From: Acidobacteriota bacterium
GTDB taxonomy: Bacteria; Acidobacteriota; Terriglobia; 20CM-2-55-15
NCBI GenBank assembly: GCA_022821145.1
Contig: JAJEEE010000070.1
Location: 1 to 64,000, forward strand
Direction: 5' to 3'
DNA length: 64,000 bases
Below are positions 52,296 through 61,379 of this stretch, one piece after another. Numbering within the stretch: position 1 is the stretch's first letter; each line of letters opens with the position of its first letter. The translations under genes and the position numbers were made by a program. The notes beneath the pieces were generated by a model. That model ran no database searches and was not told the origin of the DNA. It saw nothing but the letters and a program-made list of their open reading frames with translations.

Positions 52296-53864
52296 ATGGC
52301 CAAGTCTCCAGTGTCCGGCGAAACGACAGCGGCCCGCACGCGGCCATTCACTTCCGAGGAGTACGTCGAAAGTCTTCGGGACGACCGCGAGATCTGGATC
52401 TACGGCGAGCGCGTGAAGGACGTGACGACGCATCCGGCGTTCCGCAACACCGTGCGGATGTTGAGCCGCCTCTACGACGCGCTGCACGACGAGCGGAAGG
52501 GCGTGCTGTGCGACGCGACCGACACGGGCAGCGGCGGCTACACGCACCGGTTCTTCAAGGCGCCGACGAGCACGGAAGACATGGTGGGCGCGCGCGACGC
52601 GATCGCGGAGTGGGCGCGCGTGACCTACGGCTGGATGGGGCGCAGCCCGGACTACAAGGCGGCGTTCCTGGCCACGCTGGGCGCGAACCCGGACTACTAC
52701 GAGCCGTTCGCCGAGAACGCCCGCCGCTGGTACCGGAAGGTCCAGGAGGAAGTGACCTTCGTCAACCACGCCATCGTCAACCCGCCGGTCGACCGCAACA
52801 AGGAGCTGTCCGAGGTCCGCGACGTCTACATGCGGGTCGAGAAGGAAACCGACGGCGGCCTGATCGTCAACGGCGCGAAGGTCGTGGCCACGACGTCGAC
52901 GCTGACCCACTACAACTTCATCGCCAACAACGGGGCGCTGCCGATCAAGACGAAGGACTTCGCGTTCGTGTGCATCGTGCCGACCGACGCGCCCGGGGTG
53001 AAGCTGTTCTGCCGCCCGTCCTACGAGATGACCGCCGCGGCCATGGGCAGCCCGTTCGACTATCCGCTGTCGAGCCGGCTGGACGAGAACGACTCGATCC
53101 TGGTCTTCGACAAGGTCTTCGTTCCCTGGGAGGACGTCTTCGCGTACGGCGACATCGACAAGGTCAACAACTTCTTCCCGCGTTCGGGCTTCCTTCCGCG
53201 GTTCATGTTCCACGGCTGCGTCCGACTGGCGGTCAAGCTGGACTTCATCGCCGGGCTGATCCTGAAGGCGGTCGAGGCGACCGGAAGCAGCGAGTTCCGA
53301 GGCATACGGGCGCAAGTGGGCGAGATCCTGGCGTGGCGGAACCTCTTCTGGGGATTGACCGACGCCATGGCGCGCACGACGACGCCGTGGACGCCCGGCT
53401 ACGTGCTGCCCAACCTGGACTACGGTCTGGCGTATCGGGTCGCCGCGAGCGTGATCTACCCGAAGCTCAAGGAAATCGTGCAGAACGTCCTGGCCAGCGG
53501 CCTGATCTACCTTCCGTCCAACGCCGCCGACTTCAAGGTGCCGGAGATCCGCGACTACCTGGAACGGTATACGCGCGGGTCGAACGACTATTCCGCCCTC
53601 GAGCGGGTAAAGCTGATGAAGCTGATCTGGGACGCCACGGGCACGGAGTTCGGCGGACGGCACGAGCTTTACGAACGCAACTACTTCGGCAATCACGAGA
53701 GCATTCGCTTCGAAACGTTGATGGGCGCGGAAGCGATGGGCCAGACCGCCGAGTACAAGGGTTTCGCCGAGCAGTGCATGGCCGAGTACGACGTGGACGG
53801 CTGGACGGCGCCCGACCTGATCAACCCGGACGACATCAGTCTCGTCATGAAGAAGTCCGAGTGA
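52296..53864 (+). CDS. 4-hydroxyphenylacetate 3-monooxygenase-type oxygenase (HpaB family)
   Basis: 522 residues, usual HpaB length. The N-terminal [20 protein letters not shown], the central [20 protein letters not shown], and the C-terminal [20 protein letters not shown] are characteristic. The enzyme uses FADH2 delivered by a separate reductase to hydroxylate a phenol in the cytoplasm. The reductase-like gene overlaps or follows directly downstream. ATG 52296 is chosen because GAGG is 12 bases upstream; a GTG at 52272 is an alternative. It diverges from the esterase gene. Substrate could be a phenol made by the LigM- and decarboxylase-type steps. Confidence 0.88.
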   Translation: MAKSPVSGETTAARTRPFTSEEYVESLRDDREIWIYGERVKDVTTHPAFRNTVRMLSRLYDALHDERKGVLCDATDTGSGGYTHRFFKAPTSTEDMVGARDAIAEWARVTYGWMGRSPDYKAAFLATLGANPDYYEPFAENARRWYRKVQEEVTFVNHAIVNPPVDRNKELSEVRDVYMRVEKETDGGLIVNGAKVVATTSTLTHYNFIANNGALPIKTKDFAFVCIVPTDAPGVKLFCRPSYEMTAAAMGSPFDYPLSSRLDENDSILVFDKVFVPWEDVFAYGDIDKVNNFFPRSGFLPRFMFHGCVRLAVKLDFIAGLILKAVEATGSSEFRGIRAQVGEILAWRNLFWGLTDAMARTTTPWTPGYVLPNLDYGLAYRVAASVIYPKLKEIVQNVLASGLIYLPSNAADFKVPEIRDYLERYTRGSNDYSALERVKLMKLIWDATGTEFGGRHELYERNYFGNHESIRFETLMGAEAMGQTAEYKGFAEQCMAEYDVDGWTAPDLINPDDISLVMKKSE

Positions 53865-53872
53865 AGCCGGAA

Positions 53873-54367
53873 ATGTCCGATTCAACACAGGGCTCCGTCA
53901 CTTTCGATACCCGGGCGTACCGCGACGCGCTGGGACTGTTCGCGACGGGCGTGACCATCATGACGGCCATGGATGGAGACAGCCCGCACGGCATGACCGC
54001 CAACGCGTTCGTGTCCGTCTCGCTGGCGCCGCCGCTCGTGCTGGTGTCGGTCGACCATCGGGCGAACATGCACCGCGTCCTTCAACGTGAGGACCGCTAC
54101 GGCGTCAGCATCCTGGACGAACGGCAGGAAGCGATCAGCAATCACTTCGCCGGCCGGCCGCAGGAGGGCTTGGTCGTGCCGTTTCTCGACCACGAAGGCG
54201 TGCCGCTCGTGGACGGGGCGCTCGCGCACTTCGTCGTGCGGACGAGTGACGCGCACGCCGCCGGCGACCATACGCTGTACATCGGGGAAGTCGAGTATTT
54301 TCGCGCCAACGGGGGCCGGCCCCTACTTTTCTTCGGCGGTCGTTACCGGCGCCTGCAGGGCGAGTGA
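53873..54367 (+). CDS. Flavin reductase (HpaC-like)
   Basis: 164 residues of the flavin reductase-like, FMN-binding split-barrel family. Motifs: FATGVTIMTAMDGDSPHGMTANAF near the start (read as two segments, FATGVTIMTAMDG and HGMTANAF), LAPPLVLVSVDH and SNHFAGRP. HpaC-type proteins reduce flavin with NAD(P)H and give it to HpaB. A GTG at 53861 overlapping the HpaB stop (GTGA) would add four residues and is a good alternative. The tight link to the HpaB gene supports a two-component monooxygenase. Confidence 0.88.
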   Translation: MSDSTQGSVTFDTRAYRDALGLFATGVTIMTAMDGDSPHGMTANAFVSVSLAPPLVLVSVDHRANMHRVLQREDRYGVSILDERQEAISNHFAGRPQEGLVVPFLDHEGVPLVDGALAHFVVRTSDAHAAGDHTLYIGEVEYFRANGGRPLLFFGGRYRRLQGE

Positions 54368-54488
54368 AGCGTCCGGGGCAAACTTCGGACACGATTCGCC
54401 GACGCAGGTTTTTCGAGCGTCCGGAGCGTGTCTTCGCTACAATCGCCGGCGTATCGCGTGCGGCGAGCAGTCGCGAAGGAGGCGGGAC

Positions 54489-55196
54489 ATGACGATTTCA
54501 CGACGGAAAGCGATCTATCTGTCCGGTTCGACGCTTGCGGGGTTGTCGATCGGGGCGCTGAAACCGGAGACCCTTCGGGCCGCCACGCCGCGGCAGGAGG
54601 ACTGGCCCGACCAGCTCGTGGAACGCCCGCGGCGCGAGGGTTTTCCCGTCGACCTGCCTTTGGAGCCCGACGGTTCCGCGCCGGAACACGACGCGAGCGC
54701 GGCCGGACCGATCACGCCGCCGTTGATGTGGCGAAGCGAAGGGCGGCAGACGCCGGACGTGGCGGGCCATGAGGACATGGCCATCCGCATCGACACGCGC
54801 GGACTGGGGCGGCTCGGCGGGACCCTGCGTTTCAGCGACCTGGAAGCCCTTCCCCAGGTGTCGCGCACGTTCCTGATGCAGTGCGGCGCGCCCAATCCCC
54901 GGGGCATCGTGACCTGGGGCGGCGTGCGGTTCTCCGATTTCGCCGAGATGCTCGGCCTGCACCCGGGTGTTCACTACTGCCGCTTCGACGCCGTCGACGG
55001 CCATTACGTGGACGAGGACATGACCACGTTGACCCACCCGCAGGTGATGTTGGCCTGGATGATGAACGGGGAGCCGATCACCCCCGACCACGGCGCGCCG
55101 CTGCGCTTGGTGATACCGTTCCGCTACGGTAACCGAAGCATCAAGGCGATCAGCGGGATGACCTTCAGCACGCCGGCCCTGCCGGCGCGGGGTTAG
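54489..55196 (+). CDS. Molybdopterin-dependent oxidoreductase (sulfite oxidase/MsrP-like)
   Basis: 235 residues with a twin-arginine-like signal (MTISRRKAIYLSGS). The oxidoreductase molybdopterin-binding domain has the probable Mo-binding Cys in FLMQCGAPNPRG, the WGGVRFSDFAEML block, and the late DHGAPLRLVIPFRYGNRSIK. It is exported folded and oxidises or reduces a small substrate such as sulfite or methionine sulfoxide. ATG follows AAGGAGG. No haem-membrane partner (MsrQ) is seen next to it. It lies 122 bases after HpaC on the same strand, but with a gap that could hold its own promoter. Confidence 0.8.
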   Translation: MTISRRKAIYLSGSTLAGLSIGALKPETLRAATPRQEDWPDQLVERPRREGFPVDLPLEPDGSAPEHDASAAGPITPPLMWRSEGRQTPDVAGHEDMAIRIDTRGLGRLGGTLRFSDLEALPQVSRTFLMQCGAPNPRGIVTWGGVRFSDFAEMLGLHPGVHYCRFDAVDGHYVDEDMTTLTHPQVMLAWMMNGEPITPDHGAPLRLVIPFRYGNRSIKAISGMTFSTPALPARG

Positions 55197-55361
55197 CCTG
55201 CTTCGGCGAACAGCCCTATTCCATTTTCGAACGATGGAGCGAAGCTTCGGCGTTGCATTCCCGTACTGTTGAATTATCCATCGCCGTCGTTGCCGAACGT
55301 ATCCGATATGTTATGGTGTAGCGGACCTGTGCATTGAATTGCCGGGAAGTGTCGGAACTGA

Positions 55362-55381
55362 AACTACAGTAGACTGTAGTT
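55362..55381. promoter_or_regulatory. 8-4-8 inverted repeat upstream of the small basic protein
   Basis: Arms AACTACAG (55362-55369) and CTGTAGTT (55374-55381) around TAGA, 40 bases before the ATG at 55421, in the least GC-rich part of the window. This is a plausible operator or attenuator for the downstream gene, which itself looks DNA-binding. Confidence 0.4.
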
Positions 55382-55420
55382 CGGTTACTAGAAAGAAGTC
55401 GTTCGCAAGGAGAGAAGCTG

Positions 55421-55696
55421 ATGAAGAGCCAAAAAGCTCTGGAGCGCGCGCTGAAGGCGCTGGAAGCCGAGCGGGACCGGATGGATTCCCAACGGCAGAA
55501 ACTCGACGGCCAGATCGCCGCGATCCGCGCGATGGTCCGGCGTCCCGGACGCCGCCCGGCAGCCGTGGTTGCAGCCGCTGCCGCCCCCGTGAAGAGGCGG
55601 CGGAAACGCAAACCGATGAGTCCCGCCCAGAAGAAGGCCCTCTCCGAGGCGATGAAGCGGCGGTGGGCCGAACGCAAGAAAAAGGCGGCCAAGTAG
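55421..55696 (+). CDS. Small basic coiled-coil protein, possibly DNA-binding
   Basis: 91 residues. The first half is a heptad-like coiled coil (ALERALKALEAERDRMD, SQRQKLDGQIAAIRAMV), followed by an Ala-rich linker and a strongly basic C-terminus (KRRRKRKPMSPAQKKAL, AMKRRWAERKKKAAK) with an AT-hook-like RKP. This resembles small nucleoid- or RNA-binding proteins seen in Acidobacteriota, but I know no proven function. AAGGAGA lies eight bases before the ATG. A palindrome lies upstream (55362), so it may regulate itself. The 224-base gap before it contains nothing else I recognise. Confidence 0.75.
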   Translation: MKSQKALERALKALEAERDRMDSQRQKLDGQIAAIRAMVRRPGRRPAAVVAAAAAPVKRRRKRKPMSPAQKKALSEAMKRRWAERKKKAAK

Positions 55697-55724
55697 TCCG
55701 ATCCCCACTGTCGACGAATCTCCC

Positions 55725-57170
55725 ATGCCGGTATTGACGGACGCGCGAAAAGGACGCGCGCCGCGCGGCGCGTTCCGAACGGCGGCGTCCGCCGCGGTCT
55801 GCTTGCTGACGGCGTCCCTGCTCCACGCCGCACCCCAGGGCCGGAACATGGAGCTCATCGGCCACAACGACCTGCAGGGCCGCGACGCCCTGCAGGTGAC
55901 GGCCATCTCCGACGCGGCCAACGGCGACTGGGTGTACGTGGGTCATCACGACGACACCTGGGAAGGCGCGCCGCGTCCGAACCCGATAACGAACGCGTCC
56001 GAATGGAACGGCACGTCGATCCTGGACGTCTCCGATCCGGCGAACCCCGAGCTGGTCTGGCACATTCCCAACGCGGTCAACGCGAATTCGCGTTCGACTT
56101 CGGTCGTCTACGACTACGGCTTCGCGTCGGACCCGCCCGGCCGCGACTACCTCGTCCGCAACTCGCAGAGCGCGGACTCGGCAGCGTTCCAGGTCTTCGA
56201 CATCACGGACCGGGATGCGGATCCGTCCCGCGTACGCATGGTCGCCGAGATCACCTCGACGCCGGAAGGCTCGTGCGGTCCGGGATGCGGCGGCGCGTTG
56301 ACCGGGGCGCACAAGGGTTGGTGGTCGCCGGAAACGGGCCTGTACTACACGGCGGCCAACGAGCCCGGCTTCCGCGGCGGCCATCACTTGGTGATCTTCG
56401 ATCTGCGGGATCCGGCGAACCCGGCGTTCGTCGGGCGCGGGTGGCTGCCCGGACAGATGACGAGCGAACCCGAAACGGAGTACGGGACCAACTGGCACCA
56501 CCCGGTCGTGGACGAGGCGAACGACCGGGTCTACGGGGCGTACCTCGGCGGCGGCGACGTCGTCGCGTTCGACATCGCGGACCCTTCCGAACCGCGCCTG
56601 GTTTGGCACATGGACACGGAGCCGCCCGGACGGGGGACGCACACGGTTGCGCCGATCGTCTACGACACCGTGCCCAACTTCGGGCCCGATGCGTTGCCCC
56701 GGGTCTACGCGTTGGTGGCGGACGAGGCCACCGGCCCGGACATCGGATGCGCGCACCCGGTGCGAACCAAGCTCTACATGCTGGACATCACCGACGCGGA
56801 CGCAACGGGCACGGCATACCCGGTCGACACGTGGCAGGTGCCGGACGGCGAGTTCTGCGATACGAGCGGACGGTTCGGGCCGCACCAGTTCGCCGAGAGG
56901 ATCGACCTCGCCCTGAACCGGTTCGAGGACGGCATCGCTTACGTGGCCTACTTCAACGCGGGTGTGCGCGCGCTCGACGTCTCGGATCCCTACGACATGC
57001 GGGAAGTCGGTTACTACGTCCCCGAACCCAACGACAACTCCCACCCGATCGCCGAGGGCGAGCCCACGGCGATCCAGATCAACGACGTCGCGCTCGACGG
57101 GCGCGGGTTCGTCTACGCCTCGGACCGCGTGGGCGGCGGCCTGTTCGTGCTCAGGTACGAGCCCGATTAG
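55725..57170 (+). CDS. Exported LVIVD-repeat beta-propeller protein
   Basis: 481 residues with a likely signal sequence (residues 20-40, AASAAVCLLTASLLHAA). The chain contains repeated LVIVD-type blades: ILDVSDPANPELVWH, VFDITDRDADPSRVRM, IFDLRDPANPAFVGR, AFDIADPSEPRLVW and ALDVSDPYDMREVG. Such propellers are exported proteins with unknown ligands, often next to TonB and DUF5916 proteins. The ribosome site before ATG 55725 is weak. It starts 28 bases after the small basic protein and may be co-transcribed with it. Confidence 0.8.
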   Translation: MPVLTDARKGRAPRGAFRTAASAAVCLLTASLLHAAPQGRNMELIGHNDLQGRDALQVTAISDAANGDWVYVGHHDDTWEGAPRPNPITNASEWNGTSILDVSDPANPELVWHIPNAVNANSRSTSVVYDYGFASDPPGRDYLVRNSQSADSAAFQVFDITDRDADPSRVRMVAEITSTPEGSCGPGCGGALTGAHKGWWSPETGLYYTAANEPGFRGGHHLVIFDLRDPANPAFVGRGWLPGQMTSEPETEYGTNWHHPVVDEANDRVYGAYLGGGDVVAFDIADPSEPRLVWHMDTEPPGRGTHTVAPIVYDTVPNFGPDALPRVYALVADEATGPDIGCAHPVRTKLYMLDITDADATGTAYPVDTWQVPDGEFCDTSGRFGPHQFAERIDLALNRFEDGIAYVAYFNAGVRALDVSDPYDMREVGYYVPEPNDNSHPIAEGEPTAIQINDVALDGRGFVYASDRVGGGLFVLRYEPD

Positions 57171-57221
57171 TGTGAGACGGGACCGCGGTCCGGGTATTCG
57201 CCGCGAATCGCTCGCTCGGAG

Positions 57222-58040
57222 TTACGGCAAGCGACCGGCGCCTCGATTTTCGGCTTGTCCGACCCGATGCTGCGCAGGCGCCGTGGCGAACGAGAGCCGA
57301 ACCGGGGAGTCCGCCCTAAGGAAGGCCACCAGCGCCTCGATTTCCCCCTCATCCAAGCCAAGGTCGGGCATACGCCATTGGGACCAACCGTATGCGGTTT
57401 CGTCGTATTCGAGAATCGAGTCCGGATCGCGCAGCACGGCGGCCAAGTAGTCCTCGGAGCGGGACAGCGAGGTGAGTTCTGGCCCTACCCGGGCCAGCAC
57501 ACGCTTGGCGATGTCGCCGTGAGCGTGGCAACTGACACAACCCGCTGCGACGAAAAGGTGTGCTCCGCGCTTCGTCAGGCTTTGGGCGGGCGGACGCGTC
57601 CCCGCATCAACGACCTTGAGTGGCAGCAAGCGGTGGCCCTGGAATGCCCAGATGGTTAGTGTCCAATCGCCGGGGCTGGGCAACGTCACCGTTGCGGAAT
57701 AGGAATCGGCTTCCGGTCCCGCGAACGTGGGAAACGAGATTCCATGCCCTCTTTCCGGTCCGGCCCGCGTCAAGAAGGAGATCTCCCGTCCTCGTTCCGG
57801 TACAGAGAGCGTTGGAGACGAGATCTCCTGCCCCGATCGAGCGGCCGTGACGCCCGTGCCGGGCATGGCGATCACATGCCGCCCGTGTCCACGGATCGCC
57901 CAGGTGAGTGTAAAGGGCTTGCCTGCTTCCACATACTCCGGCACGGAGTCGACGGTGACCACAGCCCAACCGCCCCGACTCCAGCCCGCGATGGCCGTGA
58001 CGGCCAGCAGCGCGATGACCCATGACGCGTTCCTGAGCAT
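57222..58040 (-). CDS. Exported cytochrome c protein with a repeat-rich linker
   Basis: 272 residues with a signal peptide (NASWVIALLAVTAIAGWSRG). A beta-sandwich-like N-terminal domain (VVTVDSVPEYVEAGKPFTLT) is followed by three 14-15 residue repeats (RGREISFLTRAGPE type), encoded by DNA repeats at 57712-57840. The C-terminal domain has one haem-c site, GCVSCHAHGD, and a candidate Met ligand in WRMPDLGLDEGE, as in monohaem cytochrome c. It is expected to be periplasmic. GGGGGACGAA precedes the ATG. It lies opposite the LVIVD protein, with convergent ends. Confidence 0.8.
   Translation of the reverse strand: MLRNASWVIALLAVTAIAGWSRGGWAVVTVDSVPEYVEAGKPFTLTWAIRGHGRHVIAMPGTGVTAARSGQEISSPTLSVPERGREISFLTRAGPERGHGISFPTFAGPEADSYSATVTLPSPGDWTLTIWAFQGHRLLPLKVVDAGTRPPAQSLTKRGAHLFVAAGCVSCHAHGDIAKRVLARVGPELTSLSRSEDYLAAVLRDPDSILEYDETAYGWSQWRMPDLGLDEGEIEALVAFLRADSPVRLSFATAPAQHRVGQAENRGAGRLP
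57712..57840. repeat. Three imperfect 42-45 bp tandem repeats in the cytochrome gene
   Basis: Units 57712-57753, 57754-57795 and 57796-57840, each beginning TTCCGGT on the plus strand. They code for variants of RGHGISFPTFAGPE. Divergence among copies is moderate, so this is an older duplication. Confidence 0.8.
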
Positions 58041-58212
58041 TTCGTCCCCCTTCTTGCGCGGCGTGGAAGTCTCCGTACTCGAGTGTATCGGGACGTCTAC
58101 CAGGGCACGAAAGAAAAAACAGCCCCGTGTGGATGCGCCACGCTTGCGGGCTGGATCGTCACGCGAACCCTCCGGACCCGTCGAACGATCCGATCGCCTG
58201 CGCGGACGGGGA

Positions 58213-58251
58213 CAAAAAGACAGCGGGGGGCGCCTCTCGGCGCACCCCCGC
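58213..58251 (-). terminator. Rho-independent terminator
   Basis: On the minus strand a stem of GCGGGGGTGCGCC (58251-58239) and GGCGCCCCCCGC (58234-58223) with one bulged T, loop GAGA, followed by five T (58218-58214) after a short spacer. It ends the gene at 58274. The remaining 58041-58212 shows no gene. Confidence 0.75.
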
Positions 58252-58273
58252 TCCGGATACGAATCGACCGCGG

Positions 58274-60043
58274 CTAGTGTCGATACTGCGTGGCGATGTC
58301 GTCGAGCTCGTACGCCTCGCAGGTGCCGCGCTCGACGCCGACCAGGGAGCCGCCCTGACCGCCGGTGGTCAGCAGCAGCGGATTCAGCGTCCAGGGATGG
58401 AGGAGCACTTCGGGATCCTCGACCGTCGCCTCGTAGAGCATCTGATCGCCCTGCCGCGTGAATCGTTCGGTGACTTTCATGTTCTCGGAGTGAAAGAAGC
58501 CGCCACGCGCCAGCCAGGTCGCCGGCGTGAAACCGATCGACTCGATCACGAGCGTGTCGCCTTCCCAGCGGCCGACGGAGTGGCCCGTGTACTTGGTCTG
58601 GATGACTTGCCTTTCGTCCACCTCGCGGCCGTCGGTCGCGATCACGCGGAAGTCCGAGTAACCGCCGCCGCCATCGCCGCCGCGGCCGTAGAGCAGGGTG
58701 ATGTCGTCCGTGGTGTGGTAGATGCGCCCGGGCGCTCCTTGCCGCGGAATCCCCATCGGCTGACAGGTCATGATCGGATCGTAGCGGTTCGTCCACATGT
58801 CGAGATAGATGACCTCGTCCCAGTGCTCGGGCCTGTACAGCGGGCGATTCGGCCCGAAGCGGGAAGCGGCTTCGAACGCGAAATCGATCGTCTGGTTCCA
58901 CTGCGTGCTGCAGCCTTCGAGCTGCGTCGGCGCGCAGCGGCGGCTGCCGTAGCGCCAGATGAAGAACTTGTTGTTGCCTCTCCAGTTGCCGGTCAGGTCC
59001 GGCCGGCCGTCGGCCAGGCGCGGCGTCGGCGCGGTGGAATCCAGCACCGGCGCTTCCTGGTCCGGCCCGTACATCTCCACCGCCGTGGTGGCGGGGCCGA
59101 CGCTCGCCGGCACGGGCACGACCACGTAGACACTGCCCGTTTCCGTCTGGATCGTGTTCAGGTCCCGCACGACTTCGCCGTTCCGGGTCTCCGTCATTCT
59201 GCCGGCCGAATAGACTTCGATCAGATGCAGTGGGTTGTTGTGATCGTCATAGTCGCTGTAGGTGAACTCATAGGTATCGGCGCCATGTGTGACGACAACG
59301 GATTCGGCCATGAAGCGATCGTCGAGCCGCGCCACGGCCGCGGCGCCGTCGACGCCCGGAATCGGGAAGCTGACGACCGGCGCGTCACCGTCCCACTCGA
59401 CGGACGTTTCGCCGAGCGTCGAGGCGCCTCCATCGAGCAGCCCGCCGGGGTTGCGCCACACTCTGCGCAACGGGATTCCGGCGCCGGCCAGCGCGGCCTT
59501 GGGCGCGCCGATCGGGCTGGCCCAGAAACGGATCAAGCGCTCGTCGAGCGTATCCGGCGCCGGGGTGGCCGTGCCTTCGCCTTCCACCAGACCGGCGCCC
59601 GGAATGTCTTCGTTCCAGGCGTACTCGCCGCTGACGACCTCGATGTTGGAATGCGTCTGACCGTTCGGCAGCGTGCATTCGATGTGGGTGCGGTAGCCGG
59701 GTTCCTGGTAACTGGCGCTGATGCGGTATCCCGACGCGCCCAACTCGCCCTCCCGGGGGGCGTTCTCGAACGGCGCGATCTCGCACGCCTGCCCGTCGAC
59801 CTGGATCGTGCCTTCCGCCCGATACTCGAGCGAAACCATCAGCTCGTGCTCCTCGATGCCGCGCAGCATGCCCATGTGCCACGTCCAGTTGACGAGAACG
59901 GACTTCAGGTCCCGGGCGTCGGGCTCGGGTGTGTAGAGCGGAGGGCCCCCGCCCCGTTGAGCGCCGGCGGCAAGCGGCGCGCCGATCGTGAGGGCGATCG
60001 CAAGCGCGACCGTTGTCCCAATCGTTCCTTGTCGAATGGCCAT
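58274..60043 (-). CDS. Large exported protein with the 'GHS.GRWEGDTLV' module
   Basis: 589 residues with a signal peptide (TVALAIALTIGAPLAAGA). The N-terminal half (about 30-310) is an unrecognised beta-rich domain, with LVNWTWHMGMLRGIEEH and GYRTHIECTLPNG. The C-terminal half carries the module shared with three other genes: LYGRGGDGGGGYSDFRVI, GHSVGRWEGDTLVIES and ENMKVTERFTRQGD. Predicted periplasmic. AGGGAGA lies ten bases before ATG 60043; a longer frame begins at 60067. The DUF6152 gene lies upstream on the same strand, and a strong terminator follows. It is the longest of the four module proteins. Confidence 0.75.
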   Translation of the reverse strand: MAIRQGTIGTTVALAIALTIGAPLAAGAQRGGGPPLYTPEPDARDLKSVLVNWTWHMGMLRGIEEHELMVSLEYRAEGTIQVDGQACEIAPFENAPREGELGASGYRISASYQEPGYRTHIECTLPNGQTHSNIEVVSGEYAWNEDIPGAGLVEGEGTATPAPDTLDERLIRFWASPIGAPKAALAGAGIPLRRVWRNPGGLLDGGASTLGETSVEWDGDAPVVSFPIPGVDGAAAVARLDDRFMAESVVVTHGADTYEFTYSDYDDHNNPLHLIEVYSAGRMTETRNGEVVRDLNTIQTETGSVYVVVPVPASVGPATTAVEMYGPDQEAPVLDSTAPTPRLADGRPDLTGNWRGNNKFFIWRYGSRRCAPTQLEGCSTQWNQTIDFAFEAASRFGPNRPLYRPEHWDEVIYLDMWTNRYDPIMTCQPMGIPRQGAPGRIYHTTDDITLLYGRGGDGGGGYSDFRVIATDGREVDERQVIQTKYTGHSVGRWEGDTLVIESIGFTPATWLARGGFFHSENMKVTERFTRQGDQMLYEATVEDPEVLLHPWTLNPLLLTTGGQGGSLVGVERGTCEAYELDDIATQYRH

Positions 60044-60154
60044 GGCAGTTAGTCTCCCTGATTCCATAGGTTGGGGCTCGGCCCCCGACGTGGCCGGCGG
60101 ACGGCGGCCCGGGAGCCGGTGTCCGGGCCGTTCGGGTTCAAGGCTGTCGTTCCG

Positions 60155-60550
60155 CTATTCGTCGGGTTCAAATTCGATCTCGGTCTCGTTCGGCAAGGTG
60201 ATCGACCTCATGAACCCCAACGGACTTCCGCTTCTCGAAGGAAAGTAGGTGATGGTGACCACGTCTCCGGCATAGACGACATTCGCGCCGCCGCGACCGA
60301 ACCCGAGACTCGACAGGACGTTGGCGGATCCGGTCGTCATGATCCACTCGGTCTTCGAGCCATCATCGTTCTCCACCTCGACGGTCATCGCCCCGTGGGG
60401 ATTCATGAACTCCACTTTCTGGATTACGCCGGTCAACTCCGCTGTTTGTCGTATGTCGTAAACGGCCGAGAGGGAATGATGGGCCGCCAATCCGCCACCG
60501 GCCATCAAACACCCGCAAACGACGACACATCCGAAAGTCCGCTTAATCAT
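60155..60550 (-). CDS. Exported DUF6152 protein
   Basis: 131 residues with a signal peptide (TFGCVVVCGCLMAGGGLA). The mature start AHHSLSAVYDIRQ is followed by KVEFMNPHGAMTVEVENDD, then LGFGRGGANVVYAGDVVTIT. It has the same order (AHH, NPH) as the gene at 28327 and the N-terminus of the gene at 2527. It lies 111 bases upstream of the large module protein, on the same strand, so they probably work together. Function unknown. Confidence 0.85.
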   Translation of the reverse strand: MIKRTFGCVVVCGCLMAGGGLAAHHSLSAVYDIRQTAELTGVIQKVEFMNPHGAMTVEVENDDGSKTEWIMTTGSANVLSSLGFGRGGANVVYAGDVVTITYFPSRSGSPLGFMRSITLPNETEIEFEPDE

Positions 60551-60734
60551 TCGTGCTTCTCCTCAAGTCTCGGTCGGCGCATGACGCGGTGACGCGGCCG
60601 CATCGGGAAAACGGGTCCTTCGTCCGGGAGCGTAGCATCGCGCGCGTCCGGTTTCCGAGACAATAATTCCACGCGTCCGATTGTTCAACGATTCTGTCAC
60701 CCTTCGACTGTTCCCGCATGAGATTTCCGTCGCT

Positions 60735-61283
60735 TCAATCCCTGTCCGTCCTTTCGAGGAACGCCTTGATGTGGGGTGTCTCGAGTTCCTGGTCGTAGGC
60801 GGTGATCAGGAAGACGGGCTCGAAACTCTCCGGATCGGCTCGAATGAAATCCTGAATGACGCGTTGAACGACACCCATCCGGGACCGGTGTTCCGGCAAC
60901 CGCCACCGGACGGCGTGTTCGAGCACGAGGCGGCACGAGGCCGACCGGCACTCCACTTCGACCGCCGAGAACTCCGGACCGATGCCGCTCAGGTGCGATT
61001 CGAGCCGGGTTCTCATCGATGCCGCCCACTCCGAATCGACGGGCTCGGAGTCGAATCTCAAGTCCGCCCTCAACCGGTCGTGGACCATCGTGGAAAACTC
61101 GGCGTTGACGATCTCGTCGAACTGGTCCGGATCCAGGCCGCCGGGTTCCGAACCGGCGAAGCGAAGCACCCGGTGGCCATCCTCGTCCGTGAATACGAAG
61201 TCGCGCTCGTCCTGTGCGGCCGCAAGCCCCGGCGCGGCGGCCAGACACATCCAAACGGCGATGGCGAACGCTGGAAACCGCAT
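60735..61283 (-). CDS. Exported protein with a CRSASC-type disulfide motif
   Basis: 182 residues from ATG 61283, which has GGAG eight bases upstream. The signal peptide is RFPAFAIAVWMCLAAAPGLAA. The mature protein has VEVECRSASCRLVLEHAV, a motif seen in several exported proteins of soil and marine bacteria, which probably forms a disulfide. There is no known enzyme motif. It is followed (on the minus strand) by a 184-base gap to the DUF6152 gene and preceded by tRNA-Lys about 100 bases upstream. Confidence 0.65.
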   Translation of the reverse strand: MRFPAFAIAVWMCLAAAPGLAAAQDERDFVFTDEDGHRVLRFAGSEPGGLDPDQFDEIVNAEFSTMVHDRLRADLRFDSEPVDSEWAASMRTRLESHLSGIGPEFSAVEVECRSASCRLVLEHAVRWRLPEHRSRMGVVQRVIQDFIRADPESFEPVFLITAYDQELETPHIKAFLERTDRD

Positions 61284-61379
61284 CGGCAATGCTCCATGGG
61301 CGCCGTCAAGATGCCACCGGGGGCATCGTCGATTCTACAAGATCGCGCTGCGCCGAAATCGCAAGCGGTTCGCTTTCAA

